Shown: one piece after another, positions 33,834 through 41,801 of the stretch
Layout: every line of letters starts with the position of its first letter
Position numbering within the stretch: position 1 is the first letter of the stretch
Origin: RGDT01 sp964630925
GTDB taxonomy: Bacteria > Planctomycetota > Planctomycetia > Gemmatales > Gemmataceae
Direction of reading: 5' to 3'
DNA length: 64,000 nt
NCBI GenBank assembly: GCA_964630925.1
Contig: CAZVZK010000015.1
Span: forward strand, 42,820-106,819
Program-made: the position numbers and the translations under genes
The notes under the pieces: model-generated
Told to the model about the DNA's origin: nothing
Seen by the model: only the letters and a program-made list of their open reading frames with translations
Database searches by the model: none

Positions 33834-34189
33834 CTTGTTGGGCGGGTGCAGACGAGGTGTGGCCTGTCTGTCATCAACTTGCGTTGCATCGCCCCCCACC
33901 TGAAATGCAATACCTGAGAGTTAATTGCAGCTCAGAGGGGATGGTGCGGCCGCCCCGAGAGTCACCTGCGCACCTCGCGCTTGCCGTCCAATCCGCCGGG
34001 CCCTGGCTCGGGGTTCGGGTATGCCCCAGGCTTCGTCGTGGCCGAGGATGGCACGATCCGGGTGGCCAAGCCATCATGGCGTTGCAGACATTACGGCTCC
34101 ACGCGTGTGACCGGCTGCTGAACGAGTGATTCCTCGGCGAATGGGTGCGAGGTCGTGATGCTGTTGCCCCCGGAGCCGCCCGCGCTGCT
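33834..34189. other. Gene-free region, probably decayed
   Basis: No convincing coding frame. Near 33888-33926 is a stretch with GCATCGCCCCCCAC and TGAAATGCAA that resembles the region at 47104-47146. The remainder is ordinary G+C-rich sequence leading into the gene remnants that follow. Confidence 0.4.
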
Positions 34190-34297
34190 GACCGTGGCCG
34201 ACGCACCCGGCCGGAAACGGGGGATCTCGGCCTCGTCGATCTCGGCCCGGACGTGCAGCGGGTCGAGGACGCCGAGGGCCATGAGCGGCTGCCCGAC
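34190..34297 (-). pseudogene. Remnant of an HlyD-type efflux adaptor
   Basis: The minus-strand frame reads GQPLMALGVLDPLHVRAEID and then EAEIPRFRPGASATV, the late beta-barrel signature of HlyD/DevB-type membrane fusion proteins. Neither the N-terminal hairpin nor the rest of the barrel is present, and no start is visible. It is a fragment about 36 codons long. Confidence 0.45.
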
Positions 34298-34306
34298 GTG
34301 CGCTCG

Positions 34307-34512
34307 GTCAAGGTGCTGATCGGCCACGGCATCGCTAACGCCGTCATCCCGCTGGGCATGGCCCGGCAGGATCAGCGCCTCTTCTACGCCGCCGGCATGC
34401 CCGTGCGCTTCCGCACCTACCCGACGACGCACAAGATCCACCTCGACATGCTGCACGGCCTCGACTGCTGGGTGCGGGGGGCCACATCAGCGACGAGTAC
34501 ATCGCCGTGTGA
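34307..34512 (+). pseudogene. Remnant of a phospholipase/carboxylesterase C-terminus
   Basis: The frame reads VKVLIGHGIANAVIPLGMAR, YAAGMPVRFRTYPTTHKIHL and DMLHGLDCWVRG, the C-terminal part of a serine esterase with its Asp (here replaced by Asn in GIAN) and His regions. A one-base shift near 34480 then gives HISDEYIAV and a stop. The nucleophile half is missing, so it is dead. Confidence 0.55.
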
Positions 34513-34571
34513 GCGGCCTCATCGGATCAGGCGAGCGGCCCCCGTCAGGGCCCGGGTCATTTCCGAGCCTC

Positions 34572-35315
34572 TCACCGCCGTGCCGACGACACGTCGGCCA
34601 GCCGCAGGAAGACCCCGTAATTCGGCACCGACCCAAGGGGCACGTCGTGGGTATCCTCCTCCCCCTTCTCCTTGACGCTCACGTGACCGTTGATCACGGA
34701 GACCTTCTTGACGCGCTTCCAGGGGATGAACGATCCCTTGACCGTCACCCCCTCCTGGCTGATGGCCAGGGGGCCGAACTCGACCTCCTCCCCCTCGTCG
34801 TACCGCGCCTTGGCCTCCGGCCAGATTCGCTCGAAGACCTCTTCCTGGATGCGGCCGGCCAGCCTGTCCCACTTGCTCAGATGCATCCGGAAGACGGCGG
34901 TCCTGCCGTCCTCCGTCTCGATGGTCAGATCCTGCCGGGCCGTCGAGCCGTTGTAGATGAGCTCGGCCCGGTAGGCGGCGACGATCTCATCCCAGGTCGC
35001 CCTCTCGCCGCCGCCCCAGACGACCCCCTCGTCGAAGACCTCCACCAGCTTGACCAGGCGGACGTAGGCGATCACCGCCCAGGCCAGCAGGGCGGCGGTC
35101 AGGGCCGAGAAGCCGATCGCGACCATCCGGCCGACGACGGGGCTCTCCTTGGCCTCATCGACGCGGATGACGAAGCCCATGACGGCGATGGGGGCGCAGA
35201 TGCCGGCGAAGATGAGGAGCAGCAGGTTGTGCGAGAAGAAGGCGCCGAGGCCGGCCGAGTGCCTGCTCGCCGACTTGCCGTCCGCCCAGTCCTGGTCGCG
35301 GCCTTTACGTGCCAT
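34572..35315 (-). CDS. DUF6585-like membrane protein (second of a tandem pair)
   Basis: 247 residues from the ATG at 35315 (GGAGTGACC upstream). Two hydrophobic helices (NLLLLIFAGICAPIAVMGFV and IGFSALTAALLAWAVIAYV) precede a two-part cytoplasmic region: VKLVEVFDEGVVWGGGERAT with a helix, and FGPLAISQEGVTVKGSFIPW followed by KRVKKVSVINGHVSVKEKG. This layout fits DUF6585. It is a clear paralogue of the upstream gene, which ends two bases before this start. Function unknown; possibly PH-like sensing at the membrane. Confidence 0.72.
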   Translation of the reverse strand: MARKGRDQDWADGKSASRHSAGLGAFFSHNLLLLIFAGICAPIAVMGFVIRVDEAKESPVVGRMVAIGFSALTAALLAWAVIAYVRLVKLVEVFDEGVVWGGGERATWDEIVAAYRAELIYNGSTARQDLTIETEDGRTAVFRMHLSKWDRLAGRIQEEVFERIWPEAKARYDEGEEVEFGPLAISQEGVTVKGSFIPWKRVKKVSVINGHVSVKEKGEEDTHDVPLGSVPNYGVFLRLADVSSARR

Positions 35316-35317
35316 GG

Positions 35318-36082
35318 TCACTCCACGCCGAGGCCGGCCGGCGAGATCTCCAGCAATTTCAGCAGTACGGGGAAGTTGGGCGTCTCGCCGATGGGGATCG
35401 GGTGCTCCTCGCGGTAAGGCCCGCCGGTGACGGCGGTGATGTAGCCGTTGCGGACGCGGACGCTGTCCACCCGCTCCCACGGGACCGACTTGCCGCCCAC
35501 GGTCAGGCCGACGAGGCTGATGGCGACGTGGGGGCCGAAGCGGACCTTCTCGCCGGCCTGGAAGTCGGCCATCGCCTGCGGGATCTGCCGGAGGTACACC
35601 TCCTCCTGGATGCGGTCGGCCAGCTTCTTCCAGTTGCCGACGGCGTGCGTGAACACCGCCTCGGTGCCGTCGTGGGTCTTGATCGTGATCTCGCGGCGGC
35701 TGACGCTGCCGTTGATGAGCAGCTCGTAGCGGAGGAAGTGCTTGATGTCGTCCCAGCCCGCCATCTGCCGCCCGCCGTTCCACACCACGCCGCCGTCGTG
35801 GAGGTCCACATCCTTGATGAGCATGGCGTAGCGGTAGATGCCAAAGCCGATGAAACCCAGCGCGCCGGCGGCGCCGATGACCCCCATGACGGCGCCGACC
35901 ACCGGCCCCTCCTTGGCCGGGACGAAGAAGCCGATGCACGCCAGGCCCGCGCACAGGGCGGCGAAGAAGAAGAACGCCCACGTCTGCGCGACGATGCCGC
36001 CGAAGTCGGCCCGGTGCCTGCTGACGGGCCTCTCCTCCCACCAGTCGTCATCGATCGAGAGCTGCCCCTGACGCGCCATCAT
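35318..36082 (-). CDS. DUF6585-like membrane protein (first of a tandem pair)
   Basis: 254 residues from the ATG at 36082 (GAGGG five bases upstream; the next codon is also ATG). Helices WAFFFFAALCAGLACIGFFV and VMGVIGAAGALGFIGFGIYR are followed by KDVDLHDGGVVWNGGRQMAG and FGPHVAISLVGLTVGGKSVP, parallel to its neighbour. The longer frame to 36943 is a shadow of the enolase-superfamily gene on the other strand. The two genes look like an old tandem duplication. Confidence 0.72.
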   Translation of the reverse strand: MMARQGQLSIDDDWWEERPVSRHRADFGGIVAQTWAFFFFAALCAGLACIGFFVPAKEGPVVGAVMGVIGAAGALGFIGFGIYRYAMLIKDVDLHDGGVVWNGGRQMAGWDDIKHFLRYELLINGSVSRREITIKTHDGTEAVFTHAVGNWKKLADRIQEEVYLRQIPQAMADFQAGEKVRFGPHVAISLVGLTVGGKSVPWERVDSVRVRNGYITAVTGGPYREEHPIPIGETPNFPVLLKLLEISPAGLGVE

Positions 36083-36235
36083 CCGGCCCTCACACGCGAG
36101 GCGATCTCCGATTACCATGAGCCGCAGGCGTCTTCCCGTGGGGCAGGCGTCATGCCTGCGTCCCGTCTTCCCTATGGGAAAGCCCACGCGCCATGTCCTT
36201 ATCATAAGATGACGTGGCCCGCGTGAGAACCGTCC

Positions 36236-37339
36236 GTGAAGATCACCCGCATCCTCGCCCACCGCGTCGAATTGCCGCTGCACGAGACCACCTACAAGTG
36301 GTCCGGCGGCAAGTCGGTCACCGACTTCGACAGCACCATCGTCCGTGTCGAGACCGACGCCGGCCTCGTCGGCCACGCCGAGGTCTGCCCCCTCGGGCCG
36401 TTCTACCTCCCGGCCTACGCCGAAGGCGTCCGCGCCGGCCTCCGCGAACTGGGTCCGCATCTGCTCGGCTCCGACCCGCGCCAGCTCGGCAAGCTCAACC
36501 GCCTGATGGACGCGGCCCTCAAGGGCCACCCCTACGTCAAGAGCGGCATCGACATCGCCTGCTGGGACATCCTCGGCCAGGCGGCAGGCATGCCCGTCTG
36601 CGAGCTGCTCGGCGGGCGGTACGGCGAGGACTTCCCGCTCTACCGGGCCATCTCGCAGGAGGCGCCCGACGCGATGGCGGCCAAGGTCGCCGGCTACCGC
36701 GCCGAGGGCTACACGAGGTTCCAGCTCAAGGTCGGCGGCGACCCCGACACCGACATCGAACGCATCCACGCCGTGGCCGCGACGCTCCGGCGGGGCGACG
36801 TGCTGGTGGCGGACGCCAACACGGGGTGGCTGCCGCACCAGGCCCGCCGCGTGGTGCGTGGCGTGCAGGGCGTGGACGTGTACATCGAGCAGCCGTGCCT
36901 GACCTACGAGGAGTGCCTGTCGGTGCGGCGGGCGACGGGCCACCCGTTCATCCTCGACGAGAACATCGACGGCCTGGATGTGCTACTGCGGGCGCACGCC
37001 GACGGCGCGATGGACTGCGTGAACCTCAAGATCAGCAAGCTCGGCGGGCTCACGCGGACGGCCCAGGCGCGGGACCTGTGCGTCCGGCTGGGCGTCGCCA
37101 TGACGCTGGAGGACAGTTGGGGCGGCGACATCGCGACGGCGGCCATCGCGCATCTCGCCCACAGCACGCCGCCGGAGCTGCTGTTCACCAGCACCGACTT
37201 CAACAGCTACGTCACGGTGTCCACGGCGGAGGGCGCGCCACAGCGGAAGAATGGCCGGCTGTCGGCGTCGCGGGAGCCGGGCCTGGGCGTGCGGGCACGG
37301 ATGGACGTGCTGGGACCGCCGGCCGTGGTCGTGGGCTGA
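36236..37339 (+). CDS. Mandelate racemase / muconate-lactonizing (enolase superfamily) enzyme
   Basis: 367 residues from a GTG. The capping domain (MKITRILAHRVELPLHETTY) is followed by the barrel with FQLKVGG (second-strand lysine; the usual KxK first lysine is Gln), metal ligands in VADANTG, IEQP and LDEN, and the opposite lysine in NLKISKLGGLT. The late LEDSWGGDIATAAIAHLAHS resembles cis-3-hydroxy-L-proline dehydratases, so dehydration of a hydroxy-amino acid is one option; other MR/MLE activities remain possible. No proline-pathway genes are nearby. Confidence 0.85.
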   Translation: MKITRILAHRVELPLHETTYKWSGGKSVTDFDSTIVRVETDAGLVGHAEVCPLGPFYLPAYAEGVRAGLRELGPHLLGSDPRQLGKLNRLMDAALKGHPYVKSGIDIACWDILGQAAGMPVCELLGGRYGEDFPLYRAISQEAPDAMAAKVAGYRAEGYTRFQLKVGGDPDTDIERIHAVAATLRRGDVLVADANTGWLPHQARRVVRGVQGVDVYIEQPCLTYEECLSVRRATGHPFILDENIDGLDVLLRAHADGAMDCVNLKISKLGGLTRTAQARDLCVRLGVAMTLEDSWGGDIATAAIAHLAHSTPPELLFTSTDFNSYVTVSTAEGAPQRKNGRLSASREPGLGVRARMDVLGPPAVVVG

Positions 37340-37344
37340 CGAAA

Positions 37345-37444
37345 GGCGAGCGGCACGGCGTGAGCGTGCCGTGACTTCGCCCGATGTGAACGTGACGATC
37401 CGGAGCGTGCGTTCACACGGCACGCTTACGCCGTGCCGCTCGCC
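37345..37444. repeat. RAYT-linked REPIN, copy 1 (inverted)
   Basis: 100 bases: REP at 37345-37373 (GGCGAG head, CGGCACG/CGTGCCG stem), a 42-base spacer and an inverted REP at 37416-37444. The spacer is the reverse complement of that in copies 2 and 3 with a few changes. The last codons and stop of the transposase gene lie inside its right half. Confidence 0.88.
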
Positions 37445-38025
37445 TTGTCGCAGGTCGGATCGTGCCGCGGATTCTTACCCAACTTCGATGACCATGTCAC
37501 CAACTGTTCCGGCTGCTTGAACAGGACATACCGCGCCGCCGCGATCACGGCCTTCCGGTCCGGCAACTTCCGCTTCGACCCGGAAGTCGTCCACCAGGTT
37601 CCCGACACGGGCGCGCCGAACTGCTCGTTCAGCCTCCTCGTCCCCCAGCTCTTGAAGTCGCCCAGGATTATGCCCGGCTCAGGGTCGTTCGGCACCCACA
37701 CCACGATGTGGAAATGGTTGTGCATGATCGCCACCGCCGCCAGATGCCAGCCCCGATGGATTGCTGTCTCCTCGAACTGCGACAGCGCCGCCTCAGCCTG
37801 CGCGAGATCGAGTTGGATAGGCGGGCCCTTCAGGTTCTCCTCCGCCTTGCGCCACAGGCCCGGCATCGCCACGTCATAGGGGGTGCCGGGCATCCCGTGG
37901 TTCACCCGTGAGTCGTCTTCAAGGTCCTCCTGCCGATGCTCCCAGACGTGCCCGACGAAGCCGCGTCCGTCCCCCGGAAGCCAGGTGCCGTAGGTTGTGT
38001 TTGTGAGCAGCCACCACCGTGACAT
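37426..38025 (-). CDS. RAYT-like Y1/HUH single-strand transposase
   Basis: 199 residues from the ATG at 38025 (GGGGAGGGC upstream). MSRWWLLTNTTYGTWLPGDG opens the family. The HUH metal motif is HFH at 104-106 in AIMHNHFHIVVWV, and the probable catalytic tyrosine is Tyr166 in KAVIAAARYVLFK; GTWWTTSGSKR lies between. It should cut and rejoin single-stranded DNA through a 5'-phosphotyrosine link. Unlike an IS200/IS605 element it lacks a TnpB and is bounded by REPINs. Its C-terminal residues (DKASGTA, stop) are encoded by the flanking repeat. It is therefore probably a REP-associated tyrosine transposase. Confidence 0.85.
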   Translation of the reverse strand: MSRWWLLTNTTYGTWLPGDGRGFVGHVWEHRQEDLEDDSRVNHGMPGTPYDVAMPGLWRKAEENLKGPPIQLDLAQAEAALSQFEETAIHRGWHLAAVAIMHNHFHIVVWVPNDPEPGIILGDFKSWGTRRLNEQFGAPVSGTWWTTSGSKRKLPDRKAVIAAARYVLFKQPEQLVTWSSKLGKNPRHDPTCDKASGTA

Positions 38026-38085
38026 CGTCACGCCCTCCCCTTGCCGGGAGATGATACTCCGACCGTCGCGGATCGGCTGATCAAA

Positions 38086-38185
38086 GGCGAGCGGCACGGC
38101 GTGAGCGTGCCGTGTGAGCGCACGCGCCGGATCGTCACGTTCACATCGGGCGAAGTCACGGCACGCTCACGCCGTGCCGCTCGCC
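38086..38185. repeat. RAYT-linked REPIN, copy 2
   Basis: 100 bases: REP at 38086-38114, a 42-base spacer containing GATCGTCACGTTCACATCGG, and an inverted REP at 38157-38185. It lies upstream of the transposase gene in the opposite orientation to copy 1, so the pair frames an 841-base unit (37345-38185). It ends ten bases before the hslU stop. Confidence 0.88.
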
Positions 38186-38194
38186 TCGATCCGC

Positions 38195-39529
38195 CTACAA
38201 GATGAACCGGCTGAGGTCCTCCTTCTTCAGCACCTCCTCCAGCCGGCCACGCACCACGCCCGCATCGACCCGGACGTGCGTCCGGCCGCAGTCCGGCGCC
38301 TCGAAGCTGAACTGCTCCATGACGCGCTCCATCACCGTGTGCAGCCGCCGCGCGCCGATGTTCTGCGTCGTCCGGTTCACCTCGAACGCGATATCCGCCA
38401 GCGCCTCGATGCCGTCCGGCGTGAACTCCACCGTCATCCCCTCCGTCGCCAGCAGCTCCTCGTACTGCCGCGTCAGGGCGTGCTTCGGCTCTGTCAAAAT
38501 GCGCAGGAAATCATCGCGTGTCAGGTCCGTCAGCTCCACGCGGATCGGGAAGCGGCCCTGCAATTCCGGCATCAGGTCCGCCGGCTTGCTGGTGTGGAAC
38601 GCCCCCGCGGCGATGAACAGGATGTGGTCCGTCCGCACCGGGCCGTGCTTGGTGTTCACCGTCGTCCCCTCGACGACGGGCAAGAGGTCACGCTGCACGC
38701 CCTGACGCGACACGTCCGGGCCGCTGCTCGACTGCGGGCCGCACACCTTGTCGATCTCGTCGAGGAACACCATGCCTTGGTTCTCGACCAGGTCGATGGC
38801 CTTCTCGGTCACCTTGGCCCGGTCGATGAGGGCCTCGCTCTCCTGCTCCAGCAACACCTTGCGGGCCTCGCGGATCGTCAGCGTCCGCGCCTGCGCCTGC
38901 TTCGGCATGATCTTGTCGAACATGCCCTGCAGGTCCACGTCCATGTTCTCCATCCCGAGGTTGCCGAAGATCTGCACCGGGACGTGCCTCTGCTCCAGGC
39001 TCAATTCGACCTGGCGCTCCTCCAATTCGCCCGCCTCCAGACGCGCCTTCATCTTCTCGCGCGTGCGCTTGTTGCGCTCGTTTTCCTCGGCGTCCTCCTC
39101 GTCCCAGGTGTCGCTGCCCGGCAGCAACAGGTCGAGGAGGCGCTCGGTGACCTTCTCCCTGGCGGCGGTCTCGACCTGGCGTTTCTGGTCGGCCTTGACC
39201 ATGCCGACGGCGATCTCGGTGAGGTCGCGGATCATGCTCTCCACGTCGCGGCCGACGTAGCCGACCTCGGTGTACTTGGTCGCCTCCACCTTGACGAACG
39301 GCGCGCCGACGAGGTCGGCGAGGCGGCGGGCGATCTCCGTCTTGCCCACGCCGGTCGGGCCGATGAGGATGATGTTCTTCGGCGTGACGTCCTTGCGCAT
39401 CTCCGCCGGGAGCTGCTGCCGCCGCCAGCGGTTGCGGATGGCGACGGCGACGGCCTTCTTGGCGGCGTCCTGCCCGACGATGTAGCGGTCCAGCGCCGAA
39501 ACGATCTGCCGGGGCGTCAGGTCTGCCAC
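38195..39529 (-). CDS. hslU: HslU, ATPase subunit of the HslUV protease
   Basis: 444 residues from the GTG at 39529 (AGGGAG upstream). It starts ADLTPRQIVSALDRYIVGQ, has Walker A GPTGVGKT (57-64), Walker B MVFLDEIDKV, the I-domain insert with a Glu/Arg-rich coiled region and the conserved C-terminal tail ending SRFIL, which docks into HslV. It unfolds substrates and feeds them to HslV in the cytoplasm. The frame is open far upstream, but that is a shadow of hslV. It follows hslV by 50 bases. Confidence 0.97.
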   Translation of the reverse strand: MADLTPRQIVSALDRYIVGQDAAKKAVAVAIRNRWRRQQLPAEMRKDVTPKNIILIGPTGVGKTEIARRLADLVGAPFVKVEATKYTEVGYVGRDVESMIRDLTEIAVGMVKADQKRQVETAAREKVTERLLDLLLPGSDTWDEEDAEENERNKRTREKMKARLEAGELEERQVELSLEQRHVPVQIFGNLGMENMDVDLQGMFDKIMPKQAQARTLTIREARKVLLEQESEALIDRAKVTEKAIDLVENQGMVFLDEIDKVCGPQSSSGPDVSRQGVQRDLLPVVEGTTVNTKHGPVRTDHILFIAAGAFHTSKPADLMPELQGRFPIRVELTDLTRDDFLRILTEPKHALTRQYEELLATEGMTVEFTPDGIEALADIAFEVNRTTQNIGARRLHTVMERVMEQFSFEAPDCGRTHVRVDAGVVRGRLEEVLKKEDLSRFIL

Positions 39530-39579
39530 GGTTACTCCCTCTGGAATGGGCCTCGTGGGGCCGATGCGGCCCATGTGTC

Positions 39580-40113
39580 TCAAAGCTCCTCGACCACGAC
39601 GTTGCGGTTCGAGTAGATGCAGATGTCTCCGGCGATGTTCAACGCCTCCCGCACGATCTGTGCCGGCGGCAGGGCCGAGTGGACGGCCAGGGCCCGCGCC
39701 GCCGCCAGGGCGTACGGCCCGCCCGAGCCGACGGCTGCGATGCCGTCGGCCGGCTGGATCACGTCGCCGGTGCCGGAGATGATGAGCAGGTGGTCCTTGT
39801 CCGCCGTGACGAGCATGGCCTCCAGCCGGCGCAGGGCGCGGTCGGTGCGCCATTCGCGGGCCAGCTCGGTGGCGGCGCGCGGGATGTTGCCCTGGAAGTC
39901 GCGCAGCTTGGCCTCGAACCGCTCGAGCAGGGCGAAGGCGTCCGCCGTGCTGCCGGCGAAGCCCGCCAGCACCTTGCCGCCGAACAGGCGGCGCACCTTC
40001 TGGGCGTCGGCCTTCAGGACCGTCTGCCCGAGCGTGACCTGCCCGTCGCCCCCGAGGGCGACGGCCCCCTCGCGGCGGACGGCCAGGATGGTCGTGGAAC
40101 GGAGGCGCGGCAC
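39580..40113 (-). CDS. hslV: HslV, peptidase subunit of the HslUV protease
   Basis: 177 residues. The N-terminal Thr-Thr pair in RSTTILAVRR marks the proteasome-beta-type nucleophile after processing; GDGQVTLGQTVLK and VLAGFAGSTADAFALLERFE are family signatures. The mature N-terminus would be exposed after removal of about six residues, a slightly longer leader than in many species. It forms hexameric rings that dock with HslU. It is first in the hslVU operon and divergent from the TPM genes. Confidence 0.97.
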   Translation of the reverse strand: MPRLRSTTILAVRREGAVALGGDGQVTLGQTVLKADAQKVRRLFGGKVLAGFAGSTADAFALLERFEAKLRDFQGNIPRAATELAREWRTDRALRRLEAMLVTADKDHLLIISGTGDVIQPADGIAAVGSGGPYALAAARALAVHSALPPAQIVREALNIAGDICIYSNRNVVVEEL

Positions 40114-40162
40114 GGGAAATCGTCCCCCAGGGGTTTACCGGGGCGAAACCGGCCCCGCTGGG

Positions 40163-40168
40163 TATAAT
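40163..40168 (+). promoter_or_regulatory. -10 box (TATAAT) ahead of the TPM cluster
   Basis: A perfect TATAAT in a very G+C-rich context, 52 bases before the first TPM gene. No good -35 hexamer stands at the right distance (TTTACC lies 23 bases upstream), so activation or another sigma factor may be needed. Confidence 0.35.
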
Positions 40169-40220
40169 AGGGACGGGACGGGCGCCCGCTAACGCCCGGC
40201 GCCTGAGTGGAGGACGGCGG

Positions 40221-40715
40221 ATGATGCGGATGCGTCTCGCGGCCCTGGCCCTGTTGCTCGCGTCGGCGTCCGCCTGGGCGGTCTTCCCCCCCGACGTGAA
40301 GGACGACGGCAAGTTCTTCAAAGCCGACGCCCTGAAGGCCGCCAACAAAAAGATCCGCGAGGTTTTCGAGAAGTACAAGAAGGACGTGGTGGTCGAGGCG
40401 TACTCCACCCTCCCACCGGCCATGCGGACGGCCCTCACCGAGGCCAAGGGCGACGAGGAGGCGGCGTTCGCCAAGATGGCCGCCGGCCGGGCCAAGGATC
40501 TGGGGGTGGATGGGGTGTACATCCTCATCTGCAAGACGCCGAGGGTCCTGCGGATCCACACGTCGGCGGAGGCGGGGAAGAAGGCGTTCCCGGCGGAGGA
40601 GCAGAAGGCCCTGCGCGAGAAGATGCTGGCGAAGTTCAAGGCCGGCGATTTCGACGGCGGGCTTCAGGCGGCCACGGACCACATCGCCGCGACGCTCGAG
40701 AAGACATCCAAGTGA
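40221..40715 (+). CDS. Secreted TPM-domain protein (1 of 3)
   Basis: 164 residues. Signal peptide MRMRLAALALLLASASAWA is followed by a compact alpha/beta domain (DDGKFFKADALKAANKKIRE, VVVEAYSTLPP, GVDGVYILICKTPRVLRIHT) and a helical end. It matches the TPM/YgcG fold (a proposed acid-phosphatase or photosystem-repair fold). No membrane anchor follows, so it is probably periplasmic. First of three TPM genes running the same way. Confidence 0.7.
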   Translation: MMRMRLAALALLLASASAWAVFPPDVKDDGKFFKADALKAANKKIREVFEKYKKDVVVEAYSTLPPAMRTALTEAKGDEEAAFAKMAAGRAKDLGVDGVYILICKTPRVLRIHTSAEAGKKAFPAEEQKALREKMLAKFKAGDFDGGLQAATDHIAATLEKTSK

Positions 40716-40746
40716 TCGGACCCTCCAAACGAGGAGACTCGCAACC

Positions 40747-41712
40747 ATGATCGGCTCGCTTCGACTGTTGTTGGTGCCCCTGGCGGCGGCGGGCCTCCTC
40801 GCCCTCGCCGGCGGCGCGCTGGCGTCGAAGGCCCCCGCGCGGCCCGACCCCGGCAAGTACGGCGTGATCGACAACGCCAAGTTGTTCAGCAAGGAGGCCG
40901 TCACCAAGGCCGACGAGCGTATCAAGGCGCTCGCCGACCGGCACGGCCGCGGCCTGCTCATCGAAACGATGGACGAGCCGCCCGCCGGGTGGGCGGCCAA
41001 GCTGAAGGACGACCGCAAGAGCAACGGCCCACGGCTCGCCGTGGAGCGCTACGACACCCACGGCGTCAAGGGCGTCTACGTCATCATCACCAAGGAGCCG
41101 AAGTTCCTGGAGATGGCCGTCGGCAAACGGACCACGGCGGCCGGTTACAACAGCGACAGCCGCGAGGCGCTCTACAACGCCTTCAAGAACAACCTCGCCG
41201 AGAAGCCCGATGATGCCCTGCTCGCCGCCGTATCCAAGGCGGAGACGCAGTTCTCCGGTCTGCGTGACCTCGGGACCACCCGGGCCGTGGTCAACAGCGC
41301 CAATCGGGGCGCGGCCGCCGAGAGTGAGCCGATCGGCGTCGTCGGCTGGGTGATCATCGCCCTCGTGGCCCTGGTCGGCATCTGGCTCGTCGTCGGCCTC
41401 ATCCGCGCCTTCAGCGGCGGCGGCGGCGGCGGTGGCGGCGGCTTCTTCTCGTCCATGCTGGGCGGCCTCTTCGGCGCTGCCCTCGGCATGTACATGTACC
41501 ACTCGATGTTCGGCGGCCACGCCTACGGCAACGACTACGGTGGCGGCGCCGGCGGCGACGGTGCCGGCCCCAGCGACAGCGACGCAACCGGCGGCGGGGG
41601 CGGCGACTACGGCGGCGGTGACGGCGGCGGTGGTGGCGACTGGGGCGGCGGTGGCGGTGGTGATTGGGGTGGCGGTGGTGACTGGGGCGGCGGTGGCGGC
41701 GGCGACTGGTAA
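40747..41712 (+). CDS. TPM-domain protein with membrane helix and Gly-rich tail (2 of 3)
   Basis: 321 residues from the ATG at 40747 (GAGGAG upstream). A signal peptide (LLLVPLAAAGLLALAGGALA) leads to a TPM domain (VIDNAKLFSKEAVTKADERI, GRGLLIETMDEP, GVKGVYVIITKEPKFLEMAV). One helix (VVGWVIIALVALVGIWLVVG) and a long glycine stretch follow. The tail repeats GGGGDWGG units ending in Trp. It resembles YgcG-type proteins with a glycine-rich C-terminal tail. It starts 31 bases after gene 1. Confidence 0.8.
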   Translation: MIGSLRLLLVPLAAAGLLALAGGALASKAPARPDPGKYGVIDNAKLFSKEAVTKADERIKALADRHGRGLLIETMDEPPAGWAAKLKDDRKSNGPRLAVERYDTHGVKGVYVIITKEPKFLEMAVGKRTTAAGYNSDSREALYNAFKNNLAEKPDDALLAAVSKAETQFSGLRDLGTTRAVVNSANRGAAAESEPIGVVGWVIIALVALVGIWLVVGLIRAFSGGGGGGGGGFFSSMLGGLFGAALGMYMYHSMFGGHAYGNDYGGGAGGDGAGPSDSDATGGGGGDYGGGDGGGGGDWGGGGGGDWGGGGDWGGGGGGDW

Positions 41713-41801
41713 GCCCCGCCCGGCCCGGCTACAACGAACAGGGGCGGGGGGCCGGCGTCTCAGCCGCGCCCCCCGCCTTCTCTCGTCCTGAGGGGTCATG
41801 C

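Noticed and set aside
34145..34675. 176-residue plus-strand frame as an intact gene
   Set aside because: Only codons 55-113 resemble a protein (esterase end); the rest is noise and a frameshift is needed to reach the natural stop.
36136..36190. GCAGGC-GTCAT-GCCTGC palindrome as another REPIN
   Set aside because: Only one short palindrome is visible, without an inverted partner, so it is not listed as a repeat.
38195..40639. 814-residue frame as a single protein
   Set aside because: Only the last 444 residues are HslU; the upstream part overlaps hslV in another frame, and a GTG with a good ribosome site starts HslU.
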